A stretch of DNA of 64,000 nucleotides from Acidobacteriota bacterium (GTDB lineage: Bacteria > Acidobacteriota > Vicinamibacteria > Vicinamibacterales > JAKQTR01), in the NCBI GenBank assembly GCA_029562975.1, contig JAKQTR010000031.1, positions 20,185-84,184 of the forward strand, given 5' to 3'. The notes below the pieces were generated by a model that saw nothing but the letters and a program-made list of their open reading frames with translations, did not search any database and was not told where the DNA came from. Positions 24,895 to 33,059 of this stretch are shown one piece after another (position 1 is the stretch's first letter; every line of letters starts with the position of its first letter). The position numbers and the translations under genes are program-made.

Positions 24895-25338
24895 ATGACG
24901 GTGTTGCGCGAAACAGACCCCTCACTGCGCCGCGTGCAGAGGGACTCGGCGATCATCGGCGCCGCGCTCGCCCTGGCGGCGCTCGTGCTGCAGCGCGGGC
25001 GGCCGGGTGGCGCGCTGGGCGTGCTCGCGGGCGTGGCCCTGATGGCCGTCAGCTACCGTGCCATCAGCGGCGGGGTTTCGGCCATCGTCCGGCGGGCCGA
25101 AGCGGCGGCCGGCCCTGCCGCCGGCTCGGGCGCGCCGAAGGTGCGGACCAGCCTGGTCTTCGCCGGGTTCATCGGGCGCTACGCGGTCGTCGGCGCCCTC
25201 GCCTGGGCGGTACTAGTGCCGCTTCGCGCCGACCCGGTGGGACTGGTCGCGGGCGTCTCCGTCACCGTGGCGGCCATCGCCGTGGAGGCCGTCAGGCTCG
25301 TCCGGACGGGGCGCGGGGCGGGGCCCCCGGGCGCATGA
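24895..25338 (+). CDS. atpI: ATP synthase subunit I-like protein
   Basis: A 147-residue membrane protein with four predicted helices in two hairpins separated by a hydrophilic linker (about residues 65-85). This is the layout of ATP synthase subunit I, an assembly factor for the c-ring. Sequence conservation in the family is low, so the call rests on topology and on its place between atpZ and atpB. ATG 24895 was chosen as the first start after the atpZ stop. Confidence 0.7.
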   Translation: MTVLRETDPSLRRVQRDSAIIGAALALAALVLQRGRPGGALGVLAGVALMAVSYRAISGGVSAIVRRAEAAAGPAAGSGAPKVRTSLVFAGFIGRYAVVGALAWAVLVPLRADPVGLVAGVSVTVAAIAVEAVRLVRTGRGAGPPGA

Positions 25339-25467
25339 GCCGCGCGCCCGGACGGGGCGCGTCCGCTTTACCGGACCTGCCGCCATACGATATCCTCTTA
25401 CCTTGGCTTGGCTCCTCCGGGAGCCGGCTCTGAGCACCACGGCCCCCCCAGCCGGATCGCCTCGACT

Positions 25468-26283
25468 ATGGAGAAGCTCGAACACGAACTCTGGATCGTG
25501 CAGGCGGCCAACGCGGTCTTCGGCCGAATGGTGAACGCGTTCCTGGGTCTGTTCGGGCTCCAGGCGGCGGACCCGGCCCACCCGATCCCGAACTACCTGG
25601 TGATGGTGTTCTTGATTGCAGCCCTCCTCGTCGCTCTGGCGTTCCTGCTGCGGTCCAGGCTGAGCGTCGAGAACCCCGGCAGGCTCCAGATCGTCTTCGA
25701 GGACGCCGTCAACGCCCTTGGCGGGATGCTCGACGACATCGTCGGTCCCAAGGGCCGCCGGTACCTGCCTCTTGTCGCCACGGTCGGCGTGTTCATCCTG
25801 TGCGGCAACCTGATCGGGCTCGTCCCCGGCTTCATGGCGCCCACAAGCAGCATCAACGTGACCCTCGGCTGCGCCCTGACGGTGTGGATCTACTACCACA
25901 TCCAGGGCGTCAGGGAGCAGGGCCTGCTGGCCTACCTGAAGCACTTCGCCGTGCCCCCGGGCGCGCCGGCGTTCATCGCGCCGATCATGCTGCCCATCGA
26001 GATCATCAGCCACCTCTCCCGCGTGTTGTCGCTGTCGCTGCGGCTGTTCGGCAACATCTTCGGCGAGGAACTGGTCATCGTGATCCTGTTCAGCATCGTT
26101 CCCTTCGTCGTGCCCCTGCCGATGATGTTCCTGGGCATCATCACCGGCAGCCTGCAGGCGTTCATCTTCGTCATGCTGACGATGATCTACCTGAGCGGCG
26201 CGGTGGCGGCCGAGCACGGCCACGAGGACGCACACGCGCACGCGCACCGACCGGCCCGCCACGCGGAAGGCGTGGCGGCCTGA
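25468..26283 (+). CDS. atpB: F0F1 ATP synthase subunit a
   Basis: Stator membrane subunit forming the two half-channels next to the c-ring. The 271-residue protein has about six helices. The essential arginine is R192 in LSLSLRLFGNIFGEE, and the later helix GSLQAFIFVMLTMIYLSGAV is standard. The last 24 residues form an unusual His/Ala-rich tail (HGHEDAHAHAHRPARHAEG). ATG 25468 gives the expected N-terminus. The 129-base gap before it contains a GGCTCC-TCCG-GGAGCC hairpin (25410-25425) and possibly a weak internal promoter. Confidence 0.94.
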   Translation: MEKLEHELWIVQAANAVFGRMVNAFLGLFGLQAADPAHPIPNYLVMVFLIAALLVALAFLLRSRLSVENPGRLQIVFEDAVNALGGMLDDIVGPKGRRYLPLVATVGVFILCGNLIGLVPGFMAPTSSINVTLGCALTVWIYYHIQGVREQGLLAYLKHFAVPPGAPAFIAPIMLPIEIISHLSRVLSLSLRLFGNIFGEELVIVILFSIVPFVVPLPMMFLGIITGSLQAFIFVMLTMIYLSGAVAAEHGHEDAHAHAHRPARHAEGVAA

Positions 26284-26320
26284 CACCCGGACGTCGAACC
26301 CAACTGAGGAGGCTGTGGTC

Positions 26321-26662
26321 GTGAAGATGCGTTTCGCTCTGATGTTCACCTTTGTCGTGTTGACACTCGGCCTGGCGAGTCCGGCCTACGCGCAGGAGGC
26401 GGCGGGGGCGGCAATCGGCGTCGAAGTCGTGCGGTGGTCGATCATCACCGCCGGTTTTGCCCTGGCGATCGCGGCGACGTTCGGCGCGCTGTCGCAGGCC
26501 AAGGGCCTCAGCGCGGCGGTGGAGGGCATCGCGCGCAATCCCGCGGCGGCGAACGACATCCGCGGCAACCTGATCCTGGGCCTGGTGCTGATCGAGTCGC
26601 TCGTGATCTACGTGCTGCTCATCTCGCTGATCCTGTTCTTCATCAAGCCCTTCGGCTCCTAG
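26321..26662 (+). CDS. atpE: F0F1 ATP synthase subunit c with an N-terminal signal-like segment
   Basis: Rotor ring subunit. I start at GTG 26321, eight bases after TGAGGAGG; GTG 26315 and ATG 26327 are alternatives. The 113-residue chain begins with a signal-peptide-like segment ending AYA at residue 24, then two helices around the polar loop ARNPAA (71-76). The ion carboxylate is E92. Aligned to the Na+-binding ring of Ilyobacter, Q59, E92, S93 and Y97 match the Na+ ligand residues, while the threonine after the serine is leucine here. No atpF, H, A, G, D or C follows, so the F1 genes must be elsewhere. Confidence 0.92.
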   Translation: MKMRFALMFTFVVLTLGLASPAYAQEAAGAAIGVEVVRWSIITAGFALAIAATFGALSQAKGLSAAVEGIARNPAAANDIRGNLILGLVLIESLVIYVLLISLILFFIKPFGS

Positions 26663-26789
26663 GCCCGGCCGCCCCGGGTCCGCCGCCGGCCGCTCCGGGC
26701 GTCCCGGCCCCCGCCGGGATGTCCGGCGCTCGTCGGCCGCGGCGGCCCTGCCGCGGCGCCTCGGCGCGCGTTCCGCGCGGAGGAAGCGC

Positions 26790-27704
26790 GTGCGCCGCTC
26801 GCTGCCCCTGTCCCCGTTCGACGCGCTGCTGCTCCTGATGGTGATCATCTGGGGCTCGAACTACTCCGTCGTCAAGGCGGCCCTCCGGGAGATCCCCCCG
26901 CAGGCGTTCAACGCCGCGCGGATGACGGTCGCATCGGCCGTGTTCGCCGCCGCGCTCGCCTGGACCGGCCTGCCACGCCTGCCGAAGCGGGACTGGATCC
27001 GCATCGCGGCGGTCGGGACGATCGGCCATTTCGTCTACCAGCTCTTCTTCATCTCGGGGATCGCGCGGACGTCGGCTTCCAACAGCTCGCTCATCATCGG
27101 CTGCTCGCCCGTCGCCGTGTCGATCGCCAGCGCGCTTGCAGGGCACGAGCGGATCGCGCCGGCGCAGTGGGCCGGGATCCTGATCTCGCTTGCCGGCGTG
27201 TACCTCGTCGTCGGGCTCGGGGCCGGATTCGGCGGGGCCTCGCTGGCCGGGGACCTGCTCACGATGGGGGCCGTGGCGTGCTGGGCCGTCTACACGGTCG
27301 GATCGCGCACGCTGCTGACCCGCTACTCGCCCCTGACCGTCACGGGCCTGACCATGCTGTGCGGCACGACGCTGCTCGTGCCCGCCTCGCTGCCGGCCAT
27401 GAGCCGGGTGGCCTGGACGAGCGTGCCGGCGTGGGCCTGGGTCGCGCTCGTCCTCTCGGCGCTGCTCGCCATCGATTTGGCCTATCTCATCTGGTACACC
27501 TCGGTGCAGCGCATCGGCAACGTCCGCACCTCCGCCTACTCGAACTTCATTCCGCTGGTGGCGATGGCCGTCGCCATCGTGGCGCTGGGCGAGTCGCTGA
27601 CTGTCCTGAAGGCGGCGGGCGCCGCCGCGATCCTGGGCGGCGTCGCGATCACGCGGACCGCGGCCAAGAGCCGCGCGATGGCGGATCCTCCGGGGGAGGA
27701 ATAG
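26790..27704 (+). CDS. EamA-family (DMT) transporter
   Basis: A 304-residue inner-membrane protein with ten predicted helices as two EamA repeats: the first begins LLLMVIIWGSNYSVVKAAL, the second around GDLLTMGAVACWAVYTVGSRTLL. DMT members export amino acids, metabolites or drugs; the substrate cannot be told from sequence. It starts at GTG 26790 behind CGGAGGAAG. The 127-base gap after atpE is extremely GC-rich with several possible stems (for example around GGCCGCGGCGGCC) that could end the atp transcript. Confidence 0.85.
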   Translation: MRRSLPLSPFDALLLLMVIIWGSNYSVVKAALREIPPQAFNAARMTVASAVFAAALAWTGLPRLPKRDWIRIAAVGTIGHFVYQLFFISGIARTSASNSSLIIGCSPVAVSIASALAGHERIAPAQWAGILISLAGVYLVVGLGAGFGGASLAGDLLTMGAVACWAVYTVGSRTLLTRYSPLTVTGLTMLCGTTLLVPASLPAMSRVAWTSVPAWAWVALVLSALLAIDLAYLIWYTSVQRIGNVRTSAYSNFIPLVAMAVAIVALGESLTVLKAAGAAAILGGVAITRTAAKSRAMADPPGEE

Positions 27705-27783
27705 CGGTCCCGGCTCCCGCCGTCGGCCGACGGCCCGCGGTGAACGAACGGCTGTGGATCGGCGGGCCGGCCCCGGCGGATGG

Positions 27784-27811
27784 GCCCGAATCCCGATTCC
27801 CGGGCCCCGTA
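27784..27811. repeat. Degenerate 7-bp tandem array 5
   Basis: Four heptamers in register, GCCCGAA, TCCCGAT, TCCCGGG, CCCCGTA, lie between two convergent genes and end just before the stop codon of the E1 fusion at 27813. The TCCCGA core is shared with the array at 21793. Confidence 0.55.
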
Positions 27812-27812
27812 T

Positions 27813-29948
27813 TCAGTACTCCGCCGTTTCCCTGATGGCCTGGAGCAGCCCGGCGGGGCCGGGCAGGATGGCCTCCTCGAGGATCGGGCTGTAGGCGACG
27901 GGCGTGTCCAGCGCCGCCACGCGCCGCACCGGCGCGTCGAGGTCGTGGAAGTGCTCCTGGGCGATGCGCGCCGCGATCTCGGCGCCGAACCCGCATGTCA
28001 GCTGATCCTCGTGCGCGACAATCACGCGGCTCGTGCGGGCCACCCACGCGCCGATGGCGTCCCAGTCGCAGGGCGCCAGCGTGCGCAGGTCCAGCACCGC
28101 GACGCTGAGGCCCTCCTTTTCCGCCTGCTGCGCGGCCAGGATCGAGCGCTGCACGAGCGCGCCCCAGGTCACAATCACGACGTCGCGGCCCTCCCGTCTG
28201 ACGGCGGCCCGCCCGAACGGTATCGTGCAGTCGGGGCCGGGGTACTCGCCCTTGTTGTACGTCTGGCGGTACAGGTGCTTGTGCTCGAGGAACATGACCG
28301 GGTCGTCGCAGCGGATCGCGGTCCGCAGCAGCCCGGCGGCATCCGCCGCGTTCGATGGAAAGACCAGCCGGATTCCGGGGCAGTGCGCGAAGATGCTGAC
28401 GCCCGACTGGCTGTGGTACGGCGCGCCGCCGCGCAGGTAGCCGCCGATCGGCACCCGGACCACCATCGGGCACGACCACGCGTTGCCCGAACGGTACCGC
28501 AACATCGACGCCTCGTTGCGCAGCTGCTGCATCGCGGGCCAGATGTAGTCGAAGAACTGGATCTCCACGACCGGCTTCAGGCCGCGCACGGCCATGCCCA
28601 CCGCCCGCCCGACGATGTTCGCCTCGGCGAGCGGCGTGTTGAAGACCCGGTCGCTGCCGAACTGCCGCTGGAGGCCGTGGGTGACCTTGAAGACGCCGCC
28701 CTTGCCCTGGACCTCGTCAAGGCTCCGCTCGCGGCTGCAGTCCGCCACGTCCTGGCCGAAGACGACGATGCGCGGGTCGCGGGCCATCTCGTCCTTGAGC
28801 GTGCGGTTGATAGCCGCCACCATCGTGTCCGGCCGGCCCTCAGGCCTCGCCGGCGTGTCGAACGCGTCAGAGGAGGGATCGACGTCCGGCGAGAAGACCC
28901 ACAACGCGGCCGTCTCCGGCGCCGGTTTCGCGGCGGCGATCGCCCGCTTCGCCGCGTCGTCCACCTCGCGCGCCACGCTGGCGCGCAAGACATCGAGGGA
29001 CTCCTCGGTTGCCGCGCCGCGCGACAGCAGAAGGGCCGCCATCCTGGCGAGCGGATCGCGCCGGCGCTCGGCATCCCGTTCGGCCTCGGTCTTGTACAGC
29101 CGCTCGTCATCCGAGAGGGAGTGCGAGTACGGGCGGATCACCTGGGCGTGGACCAGGGCCGGGCCCTTTCTGGCCCGGGCATAAGCCAGAGCCTCGCGCA
29201 TGGCCCGATCGCTGTCGAGGTAGTCGGTGCCGTCGGCGGACACGAGTAGCAGGCCAGGGAACGAGCGCAGCAGGGCCGAGATGCTCCCGCCCGCCGTCTG
29301 CACTTCCACCGGGACCGAGATTGCCCACCCGTTGTCCTCGACGAGATACACGACCGGGAGGCGCAGGTTGCAGGCCGTGTTCAGCGATTCCCAGAACTCG
29401 CCCTCGCTCGTCGTGCCATCGCCGAGCGATACGTACGAGACCTCGTCGTCTCTGCGGCCGGCTTCCCTGTCGGCGAGGCCCGGGAGGCGCCCGCGGAGCA
29501 GGCCTGCCTCGGCGCAGCCGACGGCGTGCAGGCACTGCGACCCCGTGGGGCTGCCTTGCGACACGATGTGGAGGTCCCGGTGGCCCCAGTGCGAAGGCAT
29601 CTGCCGGCCGCGGGACGCGGGGTCGTCTGCCGCGCCCGCCGCCTGCAGGAACATCTCGTACGGCGTGACGCCGAGCGCCAGGCAGAGCGCCCGGTCTCGG
29701 TAATACGGAAAGAACCAGTCGTAGCCGGCCCGGAGGTGACGCCCCGCGGCCGTGAGGATGGCCTCGTGCCCGGCGCCGCTGATCTGGAAGTGGATCTGGC
29801 TCTGGTTCCTGAGTTGGATCTCCTTGTCGTCCATCTTCCGCGACAGGTACATGATCCGGTAGGCCCAGAGCAAGGTCTCGTGCGGGAGATCGATGGGCCG
29901 GCCGGCTTGTACGTCCCGGGCCGGGTCCTGGGCTGTGGTCGTCTGCAT
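27813..29948 (-). CDS. Branched-chain 2-oxoacid dehydrogenase E1, alpha-beta fusion
   Basis: Thiamine-diphosphate enzyme that decarboxylates 2-oxoacids (probably branched-chain) and passes the acyl group to an E2 lipoyl protein. The 711-residue chain holds both E1 subunits: alpha in residues about 20-350, with the TPP motif [15 protein letters not shown]...VYLVEDN, and beta from about 375, with [27 protein letters not shown] and [16 protein letters not shown]. Separate E1 alpha and beta genes are commoner. No E2 or E3 is near. ATG 29948 gives the expected N-terminus. A perfect TATAAT lies about 70 bases upstream. Confidence 0.9.
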   Translation of the reverse strand: MQTTTAQDPARDVQAGRPIDLPHETLLWAYRIMYLSRKMDDKEIQLRNQSQIHFQISGAGHEAILTAAGRHLRAGYDWFFPYYRDRALCLALGVTPYEMFLQAAGAADDPASRGRQMPSHWGHRDLHIVSQGSPTGSQCLHAVGCAEAGLLRGRLPGLADREAGRRDDEVSYVSLGDGTTSEGEFWESLNTACNLRLPVVYLVEDNGWAISVPVEVQTAGGSISALLRSFPGLLLVSADGTDYLDSDRAMREALAYARARKGPALVHAQVIRPYSHSLSDDERLYKTEAERDAERRRDPLARMAALLLSRGAATEESLDVLRASVAREVDDAAKRAIAAAKPAPETAALWVFSPDVDPSSDAFDTPARPEGRPDTMVAAINRTLKDEMARDPRIVVFGQDVADCSRERSLDEVQGKGGVFKVTHGLQRQFGSDRVFNTPLAEANIVGRAVGMAVRGLKPVVEIQFFDYIWPAMQQLRNEASMLRYRSGNAWSCPMVVRVPIGGYLRGGAPYHSQSGVSIFAHCPGIRLVFPSNAADAAGLLRTAIRCDDPVMFLEHKHLYRQTYNKGEYPGPDCTIPFGRAAVRREGRDVVIVTWGALVQRSILAAQQAEKEGLSVAVLDLRTLAPCDWDAIGAWVARTSRVIVAHEDQLTCGFGAEIAARIAQEHFHDLDAPVRRVAALDTPVAYSPILEEAILPGPAGLLQAIRETAEY

Positions 29949-29990
29949 GCTGCATCCTGCCGGAGCCGCCGCGGGCCGGTGGTTGGGTGC

Positions 29991-30018
29991 GCGCGAATCG
30001 GAATGGCGGAATCCGGAA
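29991..30018. repeat. Degenerate 7-bp tandem array 6
   Basis: Four heptamers, GCGCGAA, TCGGAAT, GGCGGAA and TCCGGAA, sit between the E1 start codon and its promoter, so they would lie in the E1 5' leader. TCCGGAA is identical to the first unit of the array at 3264. Confidence 0.5.
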
Positions 30019-30041
30019 TTATACCACCCACGCCCGCGTGG
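30018..30041 (-). promoter_or_regulatory. -10 box and palindrome upstream of the E1 fusion
   Basis: TATAAT (30023-30018 on the minus strand) is a perfect -10 facing the E1 gene. Upstream of it, in the spacer position, lies CCACGC-CC-GCGTGG (30028-30041), and an overlapping second inverted repeat ATACCAC (30021-30027) / GTGGTAT (30038-30044). No good -35 is visible, consistent with an activator-dependent or repressed promoter. The same segment is upstream of the divergent SDR gene. Confidence 0.45.
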
Positions 30042-30147
30042 TATGGTGGACCCGGCGCAGCCCGCCGGGACGCCCAACCGGCCGGCGCAGGCGGACGAGC
30101 GCCGTGCCGCGACGAGGCGCATGCCGGGCGCGCGAGAGGAGACGCGG

Positions 30148-30939
30148 ATGCACGCCGGACTGACGGGCAAGGCGGCCTTGGTGTGCGCGGCGAGCCGAGG
30201 GCTGGGAAAAGCCGCCGCCCGAGGGCTCGCGGCAGAGGGCGCGAGCGTCGCGATCTGCGCCCGCAGCCAGGAGCCGCTCGAGGCCGCCGCCGAGGAGATT
30301 CGGGCGGAGACGGGAGCGGTCGTGCTCGCGCTGGTGGCCGACGTGTCGCGCCAGGCGGACGTTGTCAGGGTCGTAGACGAGACCGTTCGCCGCCTCGGAC
30401 GCCTGGACATCCTGGTCACGAACTCCGGCGGACCGAAAGCCGGGCTCTTCGGAGCCATCAGCGACGCCGACTGGCGAGACGCGGTCGATCTGGTCCTGCT
30501 GAGCGCGGTGCGGCTCTGCTCGGAGGCCGTCCCGCACATGCGTCGAGTTGGAGGCGGGCGCATCGTTCACATCACGTCGGTGTCGGCCAAGCAGCCGATA
30601 CCCGGCCTGATGCTGTCGAACGCCTTGCGGCCGGCCGTCACCGGCTTCGCCAAGACCCTCGCGGCGGAACTGGCGCGCGACAACATCCTGGTGAACTGCG
30701 TCGCGCCCGGCTACACGCGCACCGAGCGCGTTGTCGCGCTGGCCCAGGCGGCTGCCGCGCGCGAAGGCGCGGCGCTCGACACGATCCAGGCGCGGAACAT
30801 CCAGGAGATCCCGCTCGGGCGCATGGCGGAACCCGAGGACATCGCCGACGCGATCGTCTTTCTCGCCTCCGAGCGCAGCCGTTCGATCACGGGAACAACG
30901 CTCGCGGTCGACGGCGGCTATCTTCGCGGTCTGCTGTAG
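30148..30939 (+). CDS. SDR-family protein without the YxxxK catalytic pair
   Basis: A 263-residue Rossmann protein of the FabG-like short-chain dehydrogenase group. Residues 13-20 (CAASRGLG) are a variant of the TGxxxGIG nucleotide motif, TNSGGP (91-96) replaces NNAG, and the catalytic-type serine is S144. Thirteen residues later, where tyrosine and lysine should be, the sequence is S157-N-A-L-R161. A FabG-like subgroup lacking this pair is known, of uncertain function, so this is not simply a damaged gene: the rest is intact. The ATG follows GAGAGGAG. The 3' end overlaps the convergent membrane protein by 53 bases. Confidence 0.85.
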   Translation: MHAGLTGKAALVCAASRGLGKAAARGLAAEGASVAICARSQEPLEAAAEEIRAETGAVVLALVADVSRQADVVRVVDETVRRLGRLDILVTNSGGPKAGLFGAISDADWRDAVDLVLLSAVRLCSEAVPHMRRVGGGRIVHITSVSAKQPIPGLMLSNALRPAVTGFAKTLAAELARDNILVNCVAPGYTRTERVVALAQAAAAREGAALDTIQARNIQEIPLGRMAEPEDIADAIVFLASERSRSITGTTLAVDGGYLRGLL

Positions 30940-32284
30940 CGCCCGAGGCGGGGGCGTCGCGCAGGGTGTCGCGCAGGAGGCGCGCGACCCAGGCGAACGC
31001 CGCGAGATTCGCCGCCGACAGCAGCACCGTCGCGTCGATTCGCGTTGCGGTTCGCGGCACGGCGAAGCCAATGCCGTCGCCGAACCCGTAGAAGAGATTC
31101 AGGTTCAGCGCGAACATGCCGCTCAGAACCCACAGCGGCGCCCGCCAGCGCGGGAGCAGGGCCGCGGCGAGCGCCAGCGGCGGCAGGATCATGAAGAAGT
31201 GGTTCTCGTGAACCTGCACCGAGAGCACGAAGTAGGCGTAGACCGACCAGGCGCCCAGCAGCGAGAAGCGGGGTAGATCGCGCACCTTTCGCCCGGTCCA
31301 CAAGGCCCAGGCCACGGCCGCGACCGTCAGAGCCGTCGCCGCAAGGCGCGGGTCGGGGTACCCCAGCTCAGCGAGGCGGGTTATCGCCAGCGGCCGACGG
31401 ACCGGCGACAGGAAGGCGCCGGCCACGCCCATTTCGGCGGCGGCGTAGGCCGCCCGCATGATGTAGGTCACGATCCACCAGAGGTTGGCGGCCTGGCCGG
31501 ACAGCATGTCGTGCCGGCCGAGCGAGCGCATCGCCTGCACGAAGTTCGGCCACGCGCCCGCCGCGGCAATGGGCGCCAGGATCGCGGCTGCCGAGAGGAT
31601 CGCCGCGCCTGCGGCGAGGCTGAGGGATCTCGCCCTGGGCCGGGACGCGCCTCCGGACGGGGAGACGGCGAGCGCCAGGGCGACGGCCGGCGCGAACAGG
31701 ACGGCCTGCGGCTTGGTCAGGATGGCGGCAGCCATCAGCGCGCCCGACAGGCCCGCCGCTCCCGACGCAGCAGCGACCAGGGCTCCGAGGGCGGGCAGGG
31801 CGAACAGCGCGTCGAGGTATCCGAGCACCGGTGTCGCGAGGATCGAGGCCGGATTGAGCCAGAAGGCCAGCGCCGCGAACCGGGCCCGATCGGCCCGATG
31901 AGGCTGCACGCGCCGCACCGCGGCCCACAACACGAGGGTCATCGCGCCTTCGCACGCCAGGGGCAGGGCCTTGATGCATGCGGCGAGCAGCGGCGTGTTT
32001 GCGAAGCCCGGGCGCGCCCAGCCGTAGAGGCGGCCCGCCGCGGAGAGCGCGTACAGGGCCACCGGAGGGTAGTCGACCGTCGCCTCCCAGTGGTCGTACT
32101 CGTGGACGCGGCGCTCCGGCGGCGTGCCGCCGACGCCGTACATCTCCGCGACGGGGCCCGTGGCTGCCGCGTGCGCCCAGACCTTGAACGCGGTGACGTC
32201 GGACGTGCCCGGCAGAGGAAGCGCGGCAAGACGGACGGCCAGACCGGCCAGCACCGCGACCGCGAAGAACCGGCCCGATCGCAC
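30887..32284 (-). CDS. GT-C-type membrane glycosyltransferase-like protein
   Basis: A 465-residue protein with about ten membrane helices. An acidic first loop (GTSDVTAFKVWA), a DYPPVALYALS segment, a GYLDALFALPALG loop and VHENHFFMILPPLALAAA near the end resemble the ALG6/ALG8-like and mannosyltransferase GT-C proteins that use polyprenyl-phosphate sugars. The substrate is unknown. The C-terminal 30 residues are a charged tail. It is followed upstream by the rhomboid gene 12 bases away on the same strand. Confidence 0.7.
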   Translation of the reverse strand: MRSGRFFAVAVLAGLAVRLAALPLPGTSDVTAFKVWAHAAATGPVAEMYGVGGTPPERRVHEYDHWEATVDYPPVALYALSAAGRLYGWARPGFANTPLLAACIKALPLACEGAMTLVLWAAVRRVQPHRADRARFAALAFWLNPASILATPVLGYLDALFALPALGALVAAASGAAGLSGALMAAAILTKPQAVLFAPAVALALAVSPSGGASRPRARSLSLAAGAAILSAAAILAPIAAAGAWPNFVQAMRSLGRHDMLSGQAANLWWIVTYIMRAAYAAAEMGVAGAFLSPVRRPLAITRLAELGYPDPRLAATALTVAAVAWALWTGRKVRDLPRFSLLGAWSVYAYFVLSVQVHENHFFMILPPLALAAALLPRWRAPLWVLSGMFALNLNLFYGFGDGIGFAVPRTATRIDATVLLSAANLAAFAWVARLLRDTLRDAPASGATADREDSRRRPRALFP

Positions 32285-32296
32285 GCGCGCAGCCTC

Positions 32297-33058
32297 CTAG
32301 TGCACCCAGCCGCCGCCGCCGTTTCCAGGGCGGCCCCCGCGTCCGGATCGTCCGCCGTCGCGAACATCGAACCGCCCTCTCAGGCGGGCCATGCGCCACC
32401 GCAGCCACTGCGAGCGCAGCGCCGATCCGAGCCCGCCGCGGCGCCAGGCGAGGTAGAGGTACCCGACCACGAGGCCGCCGAGGTGCGTGGCGTGGGCCAC
32501 GCCGCCGCGCGGGTCCGAGACGGAGGACAGAAACGAGATGGCGCCGACAATCAGCACGAAGACGCGCGCCCGGATCGGGAACAGGAAGTACAGGTAGATC
32601 GGGCGGTCGGGGTACATCATCGCGTAGCCGACCAGGAGGCCGTAAATGGCGCCGGACGCGCCGACGGTCACCGATGCGTAGATTGCCTGTGAGAACCCGA
32701 AGGGCAGCAGCGACACCCCGATCGTCGTCAGCGCCGCCCCCGCGCCGGTGACGGCGTAGTAGCGCACGAAAAAGCGCGTGCCCCATCGCCGTTCGAGATC
32801 GACGCCGAACATCCACAGGGCCAGCAGGTTGAACACGAGGTGGAACAGCCCGCCGTGCTGGAAGAGGTAGGTGAGCGGCTGCCAGAACCATCCCCGCTCC
32901 AGGACCAGCGCGGGCACGAGCCCCAGCCGAATGACGAGACCGGGAACCGCCAGCGTGATCAGGTACCCGGCCGTGGTCACGACGAGCAGCGCGCGCACGG
33001 CCGGCGTCATCGGCCCGGGACCGGACGCGTACGAGAGGCGCGACGGACGGTACTGCAT
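32297..33058 (-). CDS. Rhomboid-family intramembrane serine protease
   Basis: Cleaves substrates within the membrane. The 253-residue protein has six helices; the serine is S135 in GASGAIYG and the histidine is H192 in ATHLGG, both intact, and FHLVFNLLALW (72-82) is the standard second-helix block. I start at ATG 33058, preceded by GGAAGGG, because a longer start would add a Pro/Arg-rich stretch that overlaps the upstream MFS gene. The hydrophilic Gly/Arg-rich tail after residue 205 is not conserved. Its substrate is unknown. Confidence 0.9.
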   Translation of the reverse strand: MQYRPSRLSYASGPGPMTPAVRALLVVTTAGYLITLAVPGLVIRLGLVPALVLERGWFWQPLTYLFQHGGLFHLVFNLLALWMFGVDLERRWGTRFFVRYYAVTGAGAALTTIGVSLLPFGFSQAIYASVTVGASGAIYGLLVGYAMMYPDRPIYLYFLFPIRARVFVLIVGAISFLSSVSDPRGGVAHATHLGGLVVGYLYLAWRRGGLGSALRSQWLRWRMARLRGRFDVRDGGRSGRGGRPGNGGGGWVH

Positions 33059-33059
33059 C

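Noticed and set aside
25410..25425. GGCTCC-TCCG-GGAGCC stem before atpB as a terminator
   Set aside because: It has a short six-base stem with no T-run and lies between genes that should be co-transcribed.
30148..30939. Calling the SDR a pseudogene because YxxxK is missing
   Set aside because: The frame is intact, the ribosome site is good, and a known SDR subgroup lacks this motif.
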